Shown in pieces: positions 50,739 to 59,563 of a stretch of DNA of 64,000 nt; the stretch's first letter is position 1, and each line of letters begins with the position of its first letter. A model generated the notes under the pieces. The model was not told the DNA's origin, did not search any database, and saw only the letters and a program-made list of their open reading frames with translations. The position numbers and the translations under genes were made by a program. This stretch comes from Treponema sp. (GTDB lineage: Bacteria > Spirochaetota > Spirochaetia > Treponematales > Treponemataceae). The DNA lies in NCBI GenBank assembly GCA_022510865.1, contig JAFLSQ010000002.1, forward strand, positions 62,001 to 126,000. Reading direction: 5' to 3'.

Positions 50739-52669
50739 GCCTGCAAAATCCCGTAAAATTCCTTAATCCGGAAGTCGCGAGAAAAATTGCCGCCGGCGAG
50801 GTGATTGACCGGCCGAACGCGATAATCCGCGAGCTGATGGACAATGCGATTGATTCGGGCGCGAAAAACATCACCGTGGAGATTGCGGGCGGAGGAATCG
50901 AAAGAATCAGGATTATTGATGACGGCTGCGGAATGACAAAAGACGATTTGCACAGCTGCGCCCGTCCTCATGCGACAAGCAAAATCTCCACAGAAACCGA
51001 CCTGATGAATCTGTCCACGCTGGGCTTCCGCGGCGAGGCACTGGCATCCATCGCGGCAGTGTCAAGGCTATCAATCACAAGCGGCGGCTGGAAAATGCGC
51101 GCGAGCATCACAGACGACCACATTCTGGAGCCGGTTGCGCAGACAAAAGGAACAATCGTGCAGTCAGAGGGACTTTTTGAGAATTTCCCGGCGCGCCGTC
51201 AGTTCCTAAGGCGGCCGGCTACAGAAGCGATGATGTGCAGGAACACTTTTATAGAAAAAGCAATGGCCCGCCCGGACATCGCTTTCAGGCTGATTCAGGA
51301 CGGAGAGCAGAAAATCGACCTTGCGGCCGGGCAGTCGCTCAAAGAAAGATTTTTGCGCGCGAACGCGTTCCGCGAGGACTCCGCGCTTTTTTACGAATTC
51401 GGCGGGTCCAGCGGCGGAAAAGACGCGGAATGGAGTTTTCAGGTTGTAATCGGCGAGCCTTCCGTCTCGCGCACAAACAAAAAAGAGATATTCATATACA
51501 CGAACGGCAGAAGAATCCAGGAATATTCGCTTGTCCAGGCAGTTGAGTACGGCGGGCAGGGTTATTTTCCGAACGGAACTTACCCTGTGGCGGCGGTGTT
51601 CATTCAGATTAAGCCGGAGCTTGTTGACTTCAACATTCATCCGGCAAAAAAAGAGGCGCGATTTTTTGACATTTCCTCGCTGCATCACGGTCTGAGCACG
51701 GCAATCAAAAGTTTTTTCCTTAATTACACGCGACAGAATTTTCTGGATGACAAGACTGCGGACGCGGTGCGGATTGACGCGCTCGACTTCGGCGAGGATT
51801 CCACCGCGCAGGACGGGAAAGAATTCCCACGCGGATTTTCTGACATGACCGGGGATGATAATCAGCGGGAAACTGCGGAAAAATCGCTACAGTCACAAAA
51901 ATCCTCTGATTATCAGCGGCACATAACCTACAGGGCACCGCTCTACAATCCGCATGGTCAGAAAAATTCGGGCGGTGCGGAGCGGGCAGTCTCGGATTTC
52001 CGAAGCAAATATTTTGGCGGGGCGGGTCTCGCGGAGCAGGCGTTGCTCGCGCAGGCAGAGACGGAGCAAAGCCGCGAAGATCGGGCCGGGCAATCCGCGG
52101 ACGCACGCAAAAATGACGGCAAAGTGCGTTATATCGGCTGCTGCCTTGGCACGTTCATACTTGCGGAGCGGAATTCCTGCCTTTATGTGATAGACCATCA
52201 TGCGGTTCACGAGCGCATTCTTTTTGACAACCTGATGTCATCGCAGTCCGCAAAAAAATCACAGCCGCTTCTGATTCCCTACACAATACGCACCGAGTCA
52301 AAAAATCAGGACAATCTGCTGGAAAAACTCAGGCCCGCGCTTGGCGCAATCGGCTTTGAGACTGTCCAGAAAGAGGCCGGATTATGGGAGGTCGTCTCGA
52401 TTCCTGAGCGGTGGACTGGCACTCAGTACGATTTTAAGACCATGATTTTTGTGAGGCATGTTCTGCCGGAAGAGATAATCCGGTCAATCGCCGCGATGAC
52501 TGCCTGCAAGGCCGCCGTGAAAGACGGATATGTGCTTGATGATCAGACCGCCGCAAAGCTCGCGGAGCAGGCGTTCACTCTTGATGACCCGCACTGCCCG
52601 CACGGACGGCCGGTCTACACGGTAATCTCGCGGGAAAAACTTTTTGAGCTTGTGAAGCGCACCCGATAG
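50735..52669 (+). CDS. mutL: DNA mismatch repair protein MutL
   Basis: A 644-aa mismatch-repair protein. The N-terminal GHKL ATPase is clear: PEVARKIAAGEVIDRPNAIIRELMDNAIDSGAK (motif I), IIDDGCGMTKDDL (II), HATSKI and STLGFRGEALASIAAVS (III). A long Gln/Ser linker follows. The C-terminal domain has IDHHAVHERILFDN, which corresponds to the endonuclease DQHA(x)2E motif with His for Gln and Asp for the final Glu. ACKAAVKDGY and HCPHGRPVYTV complete the family metal site. Nuclease activity is therefore likely, but the substitutions deserve a check. There is no muS gene in the window; xseA, xseB and mutL form one operon. Confidence 0.95.
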   Translation: MSLQNPVKFLNPEVARKIAAGEVIDRPNAIIRELMDNAIDSGAKNITVEIAGGGIERIRIIDDGCGMTKDDLHSCARPHATSKISTETDLMNLSTLGFRGEALASIAAVSRLSITSGGWKMRASITDDHILEPVAQTKGTIVQSEGLFENFPARRQFLRRPATEAMMCRNTFIEKAMARPDIAFRLIQDGEQKIDLAAGQSLKERFLRANAFREDSALFYEFGGSSGGKDAEWSFQVVIGEPSVSRTNKKEIFIYTNGRRIQEYSLVQAVEYGGQGYFPNGTYPVAAVFIQIKPELVDFNIHPAKKEARFFDISSLHHGLSTAIKSFFLNYTRQNFLDDKTADAVRIDALDFGEDSTAQDGKEFPRGFSDMTGDDNQRETAEKSLQSQKSSDYQRHITYRAPLYNPHGQKNSGGAERAVSDFRSKYFGGAGLAEQALLAQAETEQSREDRAGQSADARKNDGKVRYIGCCLGTFILAERNSCLYVIDHHAVHERILFDNLMSSQSAKKSQPLLIPYTIRTESKNQDNLLEKLRPALGAIGFETVQKEAGLWEVVSIPERWTGTQYDFKTMIFVRHVLPEEIIRSIAAMTACKAAVKDGYVLDDQTAAKLAEQAFTLDDPHCPHGRPVYTVISREKLFELVKRTR

Positions 52670-52673
52670 ATAA

Positions 52674-53624
52674 TCAAAACGGATTTTCCTTGCCCGGCTC
52701 ATCATCCAGAACTTCCGCATTCTGCAAGGAGGCTGCGAATTCATCCAGAAGTCTCCTGCGCTCCGCGCTGTCATCGGCCGTGCGCAAATCGTCCTGCTCG
52801 CTCTCATCGATTGATTCCCACACCTCTCTCGCAGGTTTGCCGGTGTAATCATCAATGACCGCCGCCCCGTCAAACTCCTCCCAGTCCGCGTTCCGAGCCG
52901 ATTTCCCGCTGGGAGTCTCGGGAAGTTTTCTGATGTTCTCCTGCTCGACGCGCTCCCAGTCGCCGTCACGCGCAGGATAATCGCCCTCAACAAAATCATC
53001 GTCAAAACGCTCCCAGACAACGCCGTCCGTGTCGTAGAAAGTCTCTTCGGGCGTGCCGTCAATCTGCTCCCAGTTGTCGCGCTCAAGCCGCGCCTCCTCC
53101 GCGCGCCGGGCAATCTCCTCGTCAATGGCGGAGATAAGCTCGCGGATTTTCTCGCTCTGCGGATTCTCGGGATTTTTCTCCAGAAAAAGCGAGTAATCGT
53201 CACGCGCAGAATTCAGGCGGTCATCCATCAGAAGGCTGTTCGCGCGGTTCAAAAGCGCCTCGGAAAAACCGCTGTCCTCGCCGAGCGAGCGCGCATAGCA
53301 GTCCGATGCCATGCCGTAATCTTTCATCGCAAAATACGCGTTCCCCTGATTAAAAAAGAGGATTTTCAAGTTGCCGTTTCTGGAATCAATTCCGCGCTGG
53401 AACGCGCGCACGGATTTCTCGTAATCACCAAGTTGATAGTATGCTAATCCCAGAAAATTATACGAATTCTCGGAGACCGTGCCGTTAGAAATCTCATTCT
53501 CCAGAACCTGCACCGCATCCCCGGGATTATTCTCCTTGAACAGCCGCTCGCCCTGAGTCTGCGCAAAAAAATATCCGCAGAAAAAGCAGAGACAGACGAG
53601 CATGGCAGCAAGCCTTCTTATCAT
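52674..53624 (-). CDS. Exported TPR protein with repeated WE motifs
   Basis: A 316-aa protein with a signal peptide (MIRRLAAMLVCLCFFCGYFFA, cut before QTQG). Residues about 25-165 hold three to four TPRs (YNFLGLAYYQLGDYEKSVRAF, FFNQGNAYFAMKDYGMASDCY). The last 150 residues are acidic and contain five spaced motifs of the type [DNV]WE.[IVF][DE]: NWEQID, VWERFD, DWERVE, DWEEFD and VWESID. This regular tail suggests short linear binding sites. A GGGG Shine-Dalgarno is near the ATG. It converges with mutL at a 4-base gap and is divergent from the TPR-Mrr-like gene. Confidence 0.8.
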   Translation of the reverse strand: MIRRLAAMLVCLCFFCGYFFAQTQGERLFKENNPGDAVQVLENEISNGTVSENSYNFLGLAYYQLGDYEKSVRAFQRGIDSRNGNLKILFFNQGNAYFAMKDYGMASDCYARSLGEDSGFSEALLNRANSLLMDDRLNSARDDYSLFLEKNPENPQSEKIRELISAIDEEIARRAEEARLERDNWEQIDGTPEETFYDTDGVVWERFDDDFVEGDYPARDGDWERVEQENIRKLPETPSGKSARNADWEEFDGAAVIDDYTGKPAREVWESIDESEQDDLRTADDSAERRRLLDEFAASLQNAEVLDDEPGKENPF

Positions 53625-53642
53625 AAAAACGCCCCATCGTGT

Positions 53643-53671
53643 TTGACACTATTAAATAAATTTACTACTCT
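53643..53671 (+). promoter_or_regulatory. Possible promoter of the TPR/Mrr-like operon
   Basis: TTGACA (53643-53648), 17-base spacer, TACTCT (53666-53671). The -10 box is a weak match. Confidence 0.4.
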
Positions 53672-53719
53672 ATTCATTATCGAAGTAAATACGGACAGAC
53701 TTTACACGGAGCAAATTCA

Positions 53720-55081
53720 ATGTTCATAGTTATTCTAACTGCCTTACTGACAGGCATCATCGCGGGACTGGTGATTGTGGTCGTCAAAACCGTAGCGTCC
53801 CCAAAAAAACTGGAAGCAGTGCCGCGGCTGATAAAACAAGGAAAAACGACGAACGCCATAAAAATCGCGAAGCAGATGATTGCGAAAGACCCAAAAAATT
53901 ACATGGCGCACTATTATCTTGGAAAAGCGTACCTCAAAGAGAACAAAAAAGAGCTTGCCATCATCGAATACAGGACGGTTGATGAGAACGCGCTTTTTGG
54001 CGAGGGGATTGATGAGGCGCAGTTCCGCGCGGAATATGCCCCGCTCCTCATGGCGAGCAATCAGCAGAACGAGGCGCTCAAAAATTTCCTGCTGCTCACA
54101 AAGCAGGCTCCGAACAACGCCGATAATTTCTTTCAGGTCGGGCAGATTTACGAGCAGCAGGGACGGTATGACCTTGCGCTCGGTTTCATGCAGAAAGCCG
54201 CCATGCTTGACAAGAAAAACGCGAAGGCCCACGCAGAGATTGGCTTCATGTATTACAGGACAAAAAAATTCAAAGAGGCGAAGAAAGAGATTGACCTTGC
54301 CATAAAACTGAACCCGGAGAATTACTCATCCTACTATTATTTGGGAAAAATTCTTAAGGATCAGAAAGACATGGCCGGGGCAATCAAGGCGTTCGAGAAA
54401 GCGCAGCGCGCATCCGATGTGAAGCAGAAGGCGATTATCGAGCGCGGCTCATGCTACATGGCAGCCAACCGGTATGACAACGCCATCCTTGATTTTCAGC
54501 GGGCGGTCGAGCTTGACAAGGACAACGCGAACCAGGAGACGCTTTTCGCGCGGTATTTTCTGGCCGCCTGTTACGAGAAATTGCGGAAAATCGACAAGGC
54601 GTTCGAGCAGTGGGAGGCAATCAACAGGAAGAACAAGAATTTCCGCGATGTGCCCGCAAAACTCGCGGAGTACAAGGATTTGCAGGCGAACGATTTTCTT
54701 AAGGATTATCTCACAAGCTCCAACGATGAGTTCGTCGAAATCTGCAAGAACACCGCATCAAAAGGGCTTGGTCTTAAAATCCTCTCGTGCGATGCGAAAA
54801 AATGGGGCTGTGAGATTACGGGAATCAATCAGAGCGATGACTCGTTCATGAGCGTGAAAAAGCAGGTCGCCCTCCTCAGATTCTACAGGAATCCCGAGCC
54901 GATTGAGGAATCCGCGGTTACAGAGACGCTGGACACGATGAAATCCATGGGAAGCGTGAAATCATTCATTTTCTCAAGCTCAGAGTTCAGCCTTGCCGCA
55001 AAAAGATACGCGGAGAACCGCCCGATTGAGCTTGTGGAGAAAGAGAAACTTGAGGCTGTGCTCTCAAAAGCAGGTGCCTGA
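53720..55081 (+). CDS. TPR protein with C-terminal restriction-endonuclease-like (Mrr-type) domain
   Basis: A 453-aa protein with one N-terminal membrane helix (MFIVILTALLTGIIAGLVIVVVKTV). At least six TPRs lie between about residues 50 and 310 (HYYLGKAYLKENKKELAIIEY, FFQVGQIYEQQGRYDLALGF, HAEIGFMYYRTKKFKEAKKE, YYYLGKILKDQKDMAGAIKA, IERGSCYMAANRYDNAIL). The final 120 residues fold like the C-terminal half of Mrr nucleases (SFIFSSSEFSLAAKRYAENRPIELVEKEKLEAVL). The catalytic D-ExK residues appear lost (GCEITG, then SVKKQ), so it may be a binding module. Treponemes carry similar TPR proteins. It heads an operon with the phosphoesterase gene (TGATG overlap). Confidence 0.75.
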   Translation: MFIVILTALLTGIIAGLVIVVVKTVASPKKLEAVPRLIKQGKTTNAIKIAKQMIAKDPKNYMAHYYLGKAYLKENKKELAIIEYRTVDENALFGEGIDEAQFRAEYAPLLMASNQQNEALKNFLLLTKQAPNNADNFFQVGQIYEQQGRYDLALGFMQKAAMLDKKNAKAHAEIGFMYYRTKKFKEAKKEIDLAIKLNPENYSSYYYLGKILKDQKDMAGAIKAFEKAQRASDVKQKAIIERGSCYMAANRYDNAILDFQRAVELDKDNANQETLFARYFLAACYEKLRKIDKAFEQWEAINRKNKNFRDVPAKLAEYKDLQANDFLKDYLTSSNDEFVEICKNTASKGLGLKILSCDAKKWGCEITGINQSDDSFMSVKKQVALLRFYRNPEPIEESAVTETLDTMKSMGSVKSFIFSSSEFSLAAKRYAENRPIELVEKEKLEAVLSKAGA

Positions 55082-55797
55082 TGAAAATTCTGTGCGTCTC
55101 CGATTATGTGGACCCTCTGATTTACAATCAGAACGTGAAGGAAGCGTTCCCGGACATTGACTGCATTCTCTGCGCCGGCGACCTTCCTATGGACTACATT
55201 GATTTTATAGTCACAGTCTTTAACAAGCCCACGTATTTTATTTTCGGAAACCACAATCTTAAGGAATTCCACTATTATCATCCGGAGTCAAGGGCGTTCG
55301 CATCAAAAGACCCCGAAGGACTGTTCGGCGATCAGCACGGGCATGGCGCGACATATCTTGGCTTCACGACTTTTGCGGACTGGCGGGTGACGCTCACTGA
55401 CCCGGCGACGGGAAAAAAACGTCCGCTTCTGATTGCGGGAACGTCAGGCTCTCTCAAATACAGCAAGGGGCTTTGCCAATACACAGATTTTCAGATGAGG
55501 ATGAGGCTTCTGGCGATGATTCCGAAGCTTCTGATGAACAAAATAAGATACGGAAAATATCTTGATATTTTTATGACCCACGCCTCGCCGCGTCACATCC
55601 ATGACCACGAGGATCCGTGCCACAAAGGATTTGACTGCTACAACTGGTTCCTGCAAAAATTCAGGCCTACGTTCATGGTTCACGGTCACATCCATCTTTA
55701 TGACATGAGGGAAGAGAGAATCGGAAAATATTACGATACTACAGTTGTCAATGCATACGCGCACTGCGTCATTGAATTTCCAGAGGACAGAAAATGA
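55081..55797 (+). CDS. Metallophosphoesterase
   Basis: A 238-aa calcineurin-like phosphoesterase. Motifs in order: KILCVSDYVDPL (D-x-x in motif I, with the usual His replaced), CILCAGDLPMDYI (GD, motif II), YFIFGNHN (GNHx, III), FMTHASPRHI (IV) and MVHGHIHLYD (GHxH, V). These ligands bind two metal ions that hydrolyse phosphomono- or diesters. The substrate could be a nucleotide or a phosphoprotein. The motif I variant Asp-Tyr is worth noting. The gene overlaps its upstream neighbour by one base and the next gene by 4 bases (ATGA), so the set is translated as a unit. Confidence 0.85.
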   Translation: MKILCVSDYVDPLIYNQNVKEAFPDIDCILCAGDLPMDYIDFIVTVFNKPTYFIFGNHNLKEFHYYHPESRAFASKDPEGLFGDQHGHGATYLGFTTFADWRVTLTDPATGKKRPLLIAGTSGSLKYSKGLCQYTDFQMRMRLLAMIPKLLMNKIRYGKYLDIFMTHASPRHIHDHEDPCHKGFDCYNWFLQKFRPTFMVHGHIHLYDMREERIGKYYDTTVVNAYAHCVIEFPEDRK

Positions 55798-56756
55798 ACA
55801 TAACGGCCGCACAGTCAGAAGACGATTTTAACAGAGCGCGCAACAAGGCGTTCATAAACGAGATACAGCACCTGCTGTCGCCAGAGGAGGCGTCGCTCAT
55901 ATCCCTGAATGATGTGAAGCAGATGATTAAGCCGGTGAACGAGACCTACATCGGGATGAAAGTCATTCCGATTGACAAGATTGTGGGCAGCGAGGGACGC
56001 TACAATGATTTTGACAACCGTTTCTTCCCCAAAAGCTCACACCTCAAAAACCGATGGGAGCACGTTGACGAGGCGGCCATACAATCCATAGACCTGCCTC
56101 CAATCAAAGTCTATGAGATTTCCGGCCTTTATTTTGTGCGCGACGGAAATCACCGCGTCTCGGTCGCAAAGGCACGCGGCACGGAGTTCATAGACGCGGA
56201 GGTTGTCTCACTTCAAAGCGAGATTGTCCTCAAACGCCCGGACAACATGCCTGATATCATAAAGCAGATTATCAATTACGAGAAAAGGGTCTTTTACAGC
56301 GAGACCGGCTTCGGCGATATAACCGACTACTGGTGCCTTGATTTCTCAAGACCCGGCCGTTATGACGTAATCTACAACCACATCCTCACGCATAAGTATT
56401 ACATGAACCAGCAGCAGGAGGGCGAGGTCTCCATGGAAGACGCCATTCTCTCCTGGTTCAACACGGTTTACATGCCACTCGCCTACTCAATCACAAAAAA
56501 ACACATGCTCGCCTCGTTCCCGCGCAGGACAATCGGGGATTTATATGTATGGATTGTAAGATACTGGGATGATTTGAAGCGCAAATTCGGAAATGAATTC
56601 CCGATGGACACGGCCGTGGTGGATTTCAAGAAAAAGTACAAAATCCCGCTGCCAAAGCGCATCCTCAACCGCATAAAATGCATATTGCTCAGAAAAGCGA
56701 TTGACAACCTTGGCTCTGAGTCAGCGGAAACTCCGCCAGACCCGAAAAGCGTCTGA
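55794..56756 (+). CDS. ParB/sulfiredoxin-like domain protein
   Basis: A 320-aa soluble protein. FVRDGNHRVSVAKARGTEFIDAEVV (about residues 115-140) is the ParB/Srx-type nucleotide-binding motif (GxxR/NHR core). PIDKIVGSEGRYNDFDNRFFPKSSHLKNRWEHV precedes it like the ParB 'P-x-x-I' start. The C-terminal 150 residues (DITDYWCLDFSRPGRYDVIYNHILTHKYYMNQQ) have no domain that I recognise. Whether it binds DNA or acts as a kinase-like/ATP-binding regulator is open. It follows the phosphoesterase as part of one operon and is separated from the phosphatase by about 120 bases with a promoter. Confidence 0.7.
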   Translation: MNITAAQSEDDFNRARNKAFINEIQHLLSPEEASLISLNDVKQMIKPVNETYIGMKVIPIDKIVGSEGRYNDFDNRFFPKSSHLKNRWEHVDEAAIQSIDLPPIKVYEISGLYFVRDGNHRVSVAKARGTEFIDAEVVSLQSEIVLKRPDNMPDIIKQIINYEKRVFYSETGFGDITDYWCLDFSRPGRYDVIYNHILTHKYYMNQQQEGEVSMEDAILSWFNTVYMPLAYSITKKHMLASFPRRTIGDLYVWIVRYWDDLKRKFGNEFPMDTAVVDFKKKYKIPLPKRILNRIKCILLRKAIDNLGSESAETPPDPKSV

Positions 56757-56795
56757 AAATCACTTTCTGCGCTGTGATGAAAAAGATTTAAAAAC

Positions 56796-56824
56796 TTGAC
56801 GATAGAATTGTTCAATGCTAAAAT
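56796..56824 (+). promoter_or_regulatory. Promoter of the partner-switching operon
   Basis: TTGACG (56796-56801), 17-base spacer, TAAAAT (56819-56824). The leader is about 45 bases to the GTG at 56876. Confidence 0.7.
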
Positions 56825-56875
56825 AAAAGGAAAGACTACTTTAGGTTGCATAGCCTAGATTTGCGGGAGAAAAAT

Positions 56876-58552
56876 GTGACAACGACAATAGATTCTTTCA
56901 TCAGCCTGCCGCTCCTTGTGTCCGCAGGAGTTGCCGCTCTGGTGTTGCTTTTTATGCTGCTGATAAGGCTCAGAAAAAAGGCCAGAATCAGTTATATATT
57001 CTACGTGGTTGCTGCAATCATTATCGTAGGCTCGCTTTACTGCTACTACACCGAATACTACATTTATTATGTGTTCACAGTGACGCTCTCCCTTGCGATA
57101 ACCCTCCCCTATCTGATTATAAAGGCTTTTGATAATCCGCAGAAGCGTGAGGAGAAAAAGGCCGCTAAAAAATCAGCGGAGCTTGCCGCGGCAAAAGACG
57201 CAGACATGGTGAGCAAAAAGGCTCTGGCAGAAATCGAGGAGAAGCATCAGAGGCTTTTGGATGTGAACAAAGACCTGATTGCGAAAGTCTCGTCGTTCTT
57301 CTCCAGCGACAACAGCATGGAGAATTACCTTGAATACTGCAACGACCTGATTGCCCAGCGTGTCTCTGCGGACGGCTGCATTATCCTCATGGCGGATGAT
57401 TATGACAACACCCTTGCCGTAAAATCATTCAAAGGCTTGTTCCCGCCGCCGTACAAACTTCCGGATGACCTGCCGCACAAGCCAATCAGAGTTGAGACAA
57501 ACCTGCGCTTCGCGCAGTTCCAGCTGGAAGGAAATATTTTCGGCGAGATTTTCAGCAGCGGAGAGCCTGCGTTCATCCCGGATTCAGTCCGCGATCCGCG
57601 CGTTTTCCAGAACGGTCCGGAAGAATTCCTGCGGTGCGGCGGCTACATCTTCGCGCCGCTGAAACAGACAGAAGGCGTTGTGGGTCTTGTCGCGCTTGCA
57701 AGGCTGCCTGAAAAAGAGAAATTCACAAAGCAGGATTTTGATACCGTGGTCATGCTCGCGGACGCAATCTCAACGACAATGAAACCGCTTTACAGTTTCC
57801 TTGCCTATGCGGAGCACACGGAGCTGAACAAAGGCGGAAGCATCGCGTCAAAATACCAGAAGGATTTGCTGCCGGCCAAGCTTCCCGTACTGCCCGGCGT
57901 TACAATCGGCTGTTTCTCGAACGCCATGGAAGGCGTGTGCGGCGACTATTACGACATAATCGTGTCAAGAAAAGACAGAATTTCGTTCATTATGTCCGAT
58001 GTCGCGGGAAAAGGAATGAATTCCCTGATTGTAATGATTATGATTCGCGCGATACTGCGGCTTTCCGTGAACACAGCGCAGTCCGCCGCCAAAATAATGG
58101 AATGGACAAACAGAGGAATCTGCCTTGAGACCTCAAAAATCGACCATTTTGCCAGCGTCGCTCTCATAAATTATGATGCGACAAAAAAAGAGGTTGACAT
58201 ATCAACGTGCGGCAACAATCCTGTGTTCATCTACAGGGCCGCAGACAAAACTGTAAACCAGATTTCCGAACCGACAGAGCCTATGGGCGTTGCCAAGGAA
58301 ACTGAGTATAAAAATCAGATATTCAAACTGGAAACCGGAGACATTGTGGCAACGTGTACCGATGGTCTGATTGAATCTCTGAATGAAAACGGTGTACAAT
58401 ACTCCGTTGAGAATCTGAAGAAAGCAATTATCAAAAATTGCGGTGCGAATGCCAAGGATATTGCAAGCCGGGTAAAAGACGACTTGAAAAAATACTGTGG
58501 CACCGCGCAGCAATATGATGACCAAAGCCTTCTGGTCATCAAAATTCAATAG
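56876..58552 (+). CDS. Membrane SpoIIE/RsbU-type PP2C phosphatase with GAF-like sensor
   Basis: A 558-aa protein starting at GTG 56876 (GGGAG six bases upstream; the track's start has no support). Two to three N-terminal membrane helices (LLVSAGVAALVLLFMLLIRL; ISYIFYVVAAIIIVGSLYCYY; VFTVTLSLAITLPYLII) are followed by a coiled coil. A GAF-like region lies at about 150-330 (CIILMADDYDNTLAVKSFKG, IFAPLKQTEGVVGLVALA). The C-terminal PP2C/SpoIIE domain has GVCGDYYDIIVSRKDRISF, MSDVAGKGMNSLIVM, ATCTDGLIESLNENG and YDDQSLLVIKIQ. Such enzymes dephosphorylate an anti-sigma-factor antagonist, here probably the STAS protein encoded next. Confidence 0.9.
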   Translation: MTTTIDSFISLPLLVSAGVAALVLLFMLLIRLRKKARISYIFYVVAAIIIVGSLYCYYTEYYIYYVFTVTLSLAITLPYLIIKAFDNPQKREEKKAAKKSAELAAAKDADMVSKKALAEIEEKHQRLLDVNKDLIAKVSSFFSSDNSMENYLEYCNDLIAQRVSADGCIILMADDYDNTLAVKSFKGLFPPPYKLPDDLPHKPIRVETNLRFAQFQLEGNIFGEIFSSGEPAFIPDSVRDPRVFQNGPEEFLRCGGYIFAPLKQTEGVVGLVALARLPEKEKFTKQDFDTVVMLADAISTTMKPLYSFLAYAEHTELNKGGSIASKYQKDLLPAKLPVLPGVTIGCFSNAMEGVCGDYYDIIVSRKDRISFIMSDVAGKGMNSLIVMIMIRAILRLSVNTAQSAAKIMEWTNRGICLETSKIDHFASVALINYDATKKEVDISTCGNNPVFIYRAADKTVNQISEPTEPMGVAKETEYKNQIFKLETGDIVATCTDGLIESLNENGVQYSVENLKKAIIKNCGANAKDIASRVKDDLKKYCGTAQQYDDQSLLVIKIQ

Positions 58553-58567
58553 GAAAGGAGCTTCTTT

Positions 58568-58906
58568 ATGGAACTTAAAATACGTAAGAATGGTGATGTT
58601 TACATCATTGACGTAACCGGAGAAATGGATCTTTACAATTCATATAAGCTCAAGGAACTCGTAATGAAGATGCTTGAGAAAAATGTAAAGAATTTCGTCA
58701 TCAATCTTGAGCAGGTTGATTACATCGACTCTTCTGGAATTGGTGCATTGATTTACATCTGCTCGACAATCAAAAAGATGAACTTGAACCTTGCGATTGC
58801 GAACATCCACGGTTCGGTAAAAAAAGTCATTGAGCTGACAAAACTTATGGGCTACTTCCCAATTGCGAACAGCATTGAAGAGGCTCTTCTGATGGTCAAG
58901 GAATAA
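58568..58906 (+). CDS. STAS-domain anti-anti-sigma factor (SpoIIAA/RsbV-like)
   Basis: A 112-aa STAS protein. VTGEMDLYNSYKLKELV and VDYIDSSGIGALIYICSTIKK are the family landmarks. Ser in DSSGIG (about residue 59) is the expected phosphorylation site, the switch being reset by the upstream phosphatase. When unphosphorylated it binds and inhibits the HATPase protein encoded downstream. GGAG precedes the ATG, 15 bases after the phosphatase stop. Confidence 0.94.
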   Translation: MELKIRKNGDVYIIDVTGEMDLYNSYKLKELVMKMLEKNVKNFVINLEQVDYIDSSGIGALIYICSTIKKMNLNLAIANIHGSVKKVIELTKLMGYFPIANSIEEALLMVKE

Positions 58907-58944
58907 TCCAAAATTACCGGAAAGCATGAGATTTAGGAGGAATT

Positions 58945-59499
58945 ATGGTTCAGGAATTTAAAGAGCTGCGATCGGATGAGAACGACCCTTTGTTCGATAA
59001 AACAAATATGTTGAAGAAGGAGTTTCCTTCAGATTTCAGGCAGATTCGTTATTTTACCCTGCTGATTGTTCAGTCTGCGCCCACAGAAATCAAGGAGCTG
59101 AACCTTCTTGAGCAGCAAATCAGCGAGGTCATCAAAAACGCCGTGAAGCACGGTAATCACTGCGACATCAACAAGAAAGTCACAGTCTGGTACTCGTTCA
59201 GCGCGACGCACGCCCATATCATCGTTCAGGATGAGGGAGAAGGATTCCAGGACCTTGAGAAATGGAATGAATTCAACAAGAAACGCCTTGAGTGCCTGCA
59301 CAACAATGATTTTATGGCTCTGTCTGAGTATGTGTCTTTCCGCACGAAAGAGTCGGACAGTCAGGACGGCGGAAACGCCCTGTTCGCGGCGCTTGAATAC
59401 TGGAACGGCGGCTTTGTATACAACGGAAAACGCAACGCGGTCGCCATGCTCAAAAAGTTCCAGTCAAAGATTCATGGGGCTTCACAGGACGGCGAATAA
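58945..59499 (+). CDS. HATPase anti-sigma-factor-like protein (RsbW/SpoIIAB type)
   Basis: A 184-aa GHKL-ATPase protein. The N box is LEQQISEVIKNAVKHGNHCD (about residues 56-75, with Asn-Ala-x-x-His-Gly), and the G1 box is IIVQDEGEGFQDLEKW. This is the RsbW/SpoIIAB family, serine kinases that bind a target such as a sigma factor and phosphorylate the STAS antagonist. A 30-residue N-terminal extension and a long insertion (FNKKRLECLHNNDFMALSEYVS) set it apart, and no sigma factor gene is next to it. The target could be anything, including flagellar or second-messenger machinery. AGGAGG is upstream of the ATG. Confidence 0.85.
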   Translation: MVQEFKELRSDENDPLFDKTNMLKKEFPSDFRQIRYFTLLIVQSAPTEIKELNLLEQQISEVIKNAVKHGNHCDINKKVTVWYSFSATHAHIIVQDEGEGFQDLEKWNEFNKKRLECLHNNDFMALSEYVSFRTKESDSQDGGNALFAALEYWNGGFVYNGKRNAVAMLKKFQSKIHGASQDGE

Positions 59500-59521
59500 A
59501 ATCCGGCAGTCATTTTAATTC

Positions 59522-59563
59522 ATAAAAAAAGAGGTTTTAGCATCCGCTAAAACCTCTTTTTTT
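59522..59563 (-). terminator. Bidirectional terminator for the partner-switching operon and tmRNA
   Basis: AAAAAAAGAGGTTTTAGC-ATCC-GCTAAAACCTCTTTTTTT, a perfect 11-bp stem flanked by A7 and T7. Confidence 0.95.
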
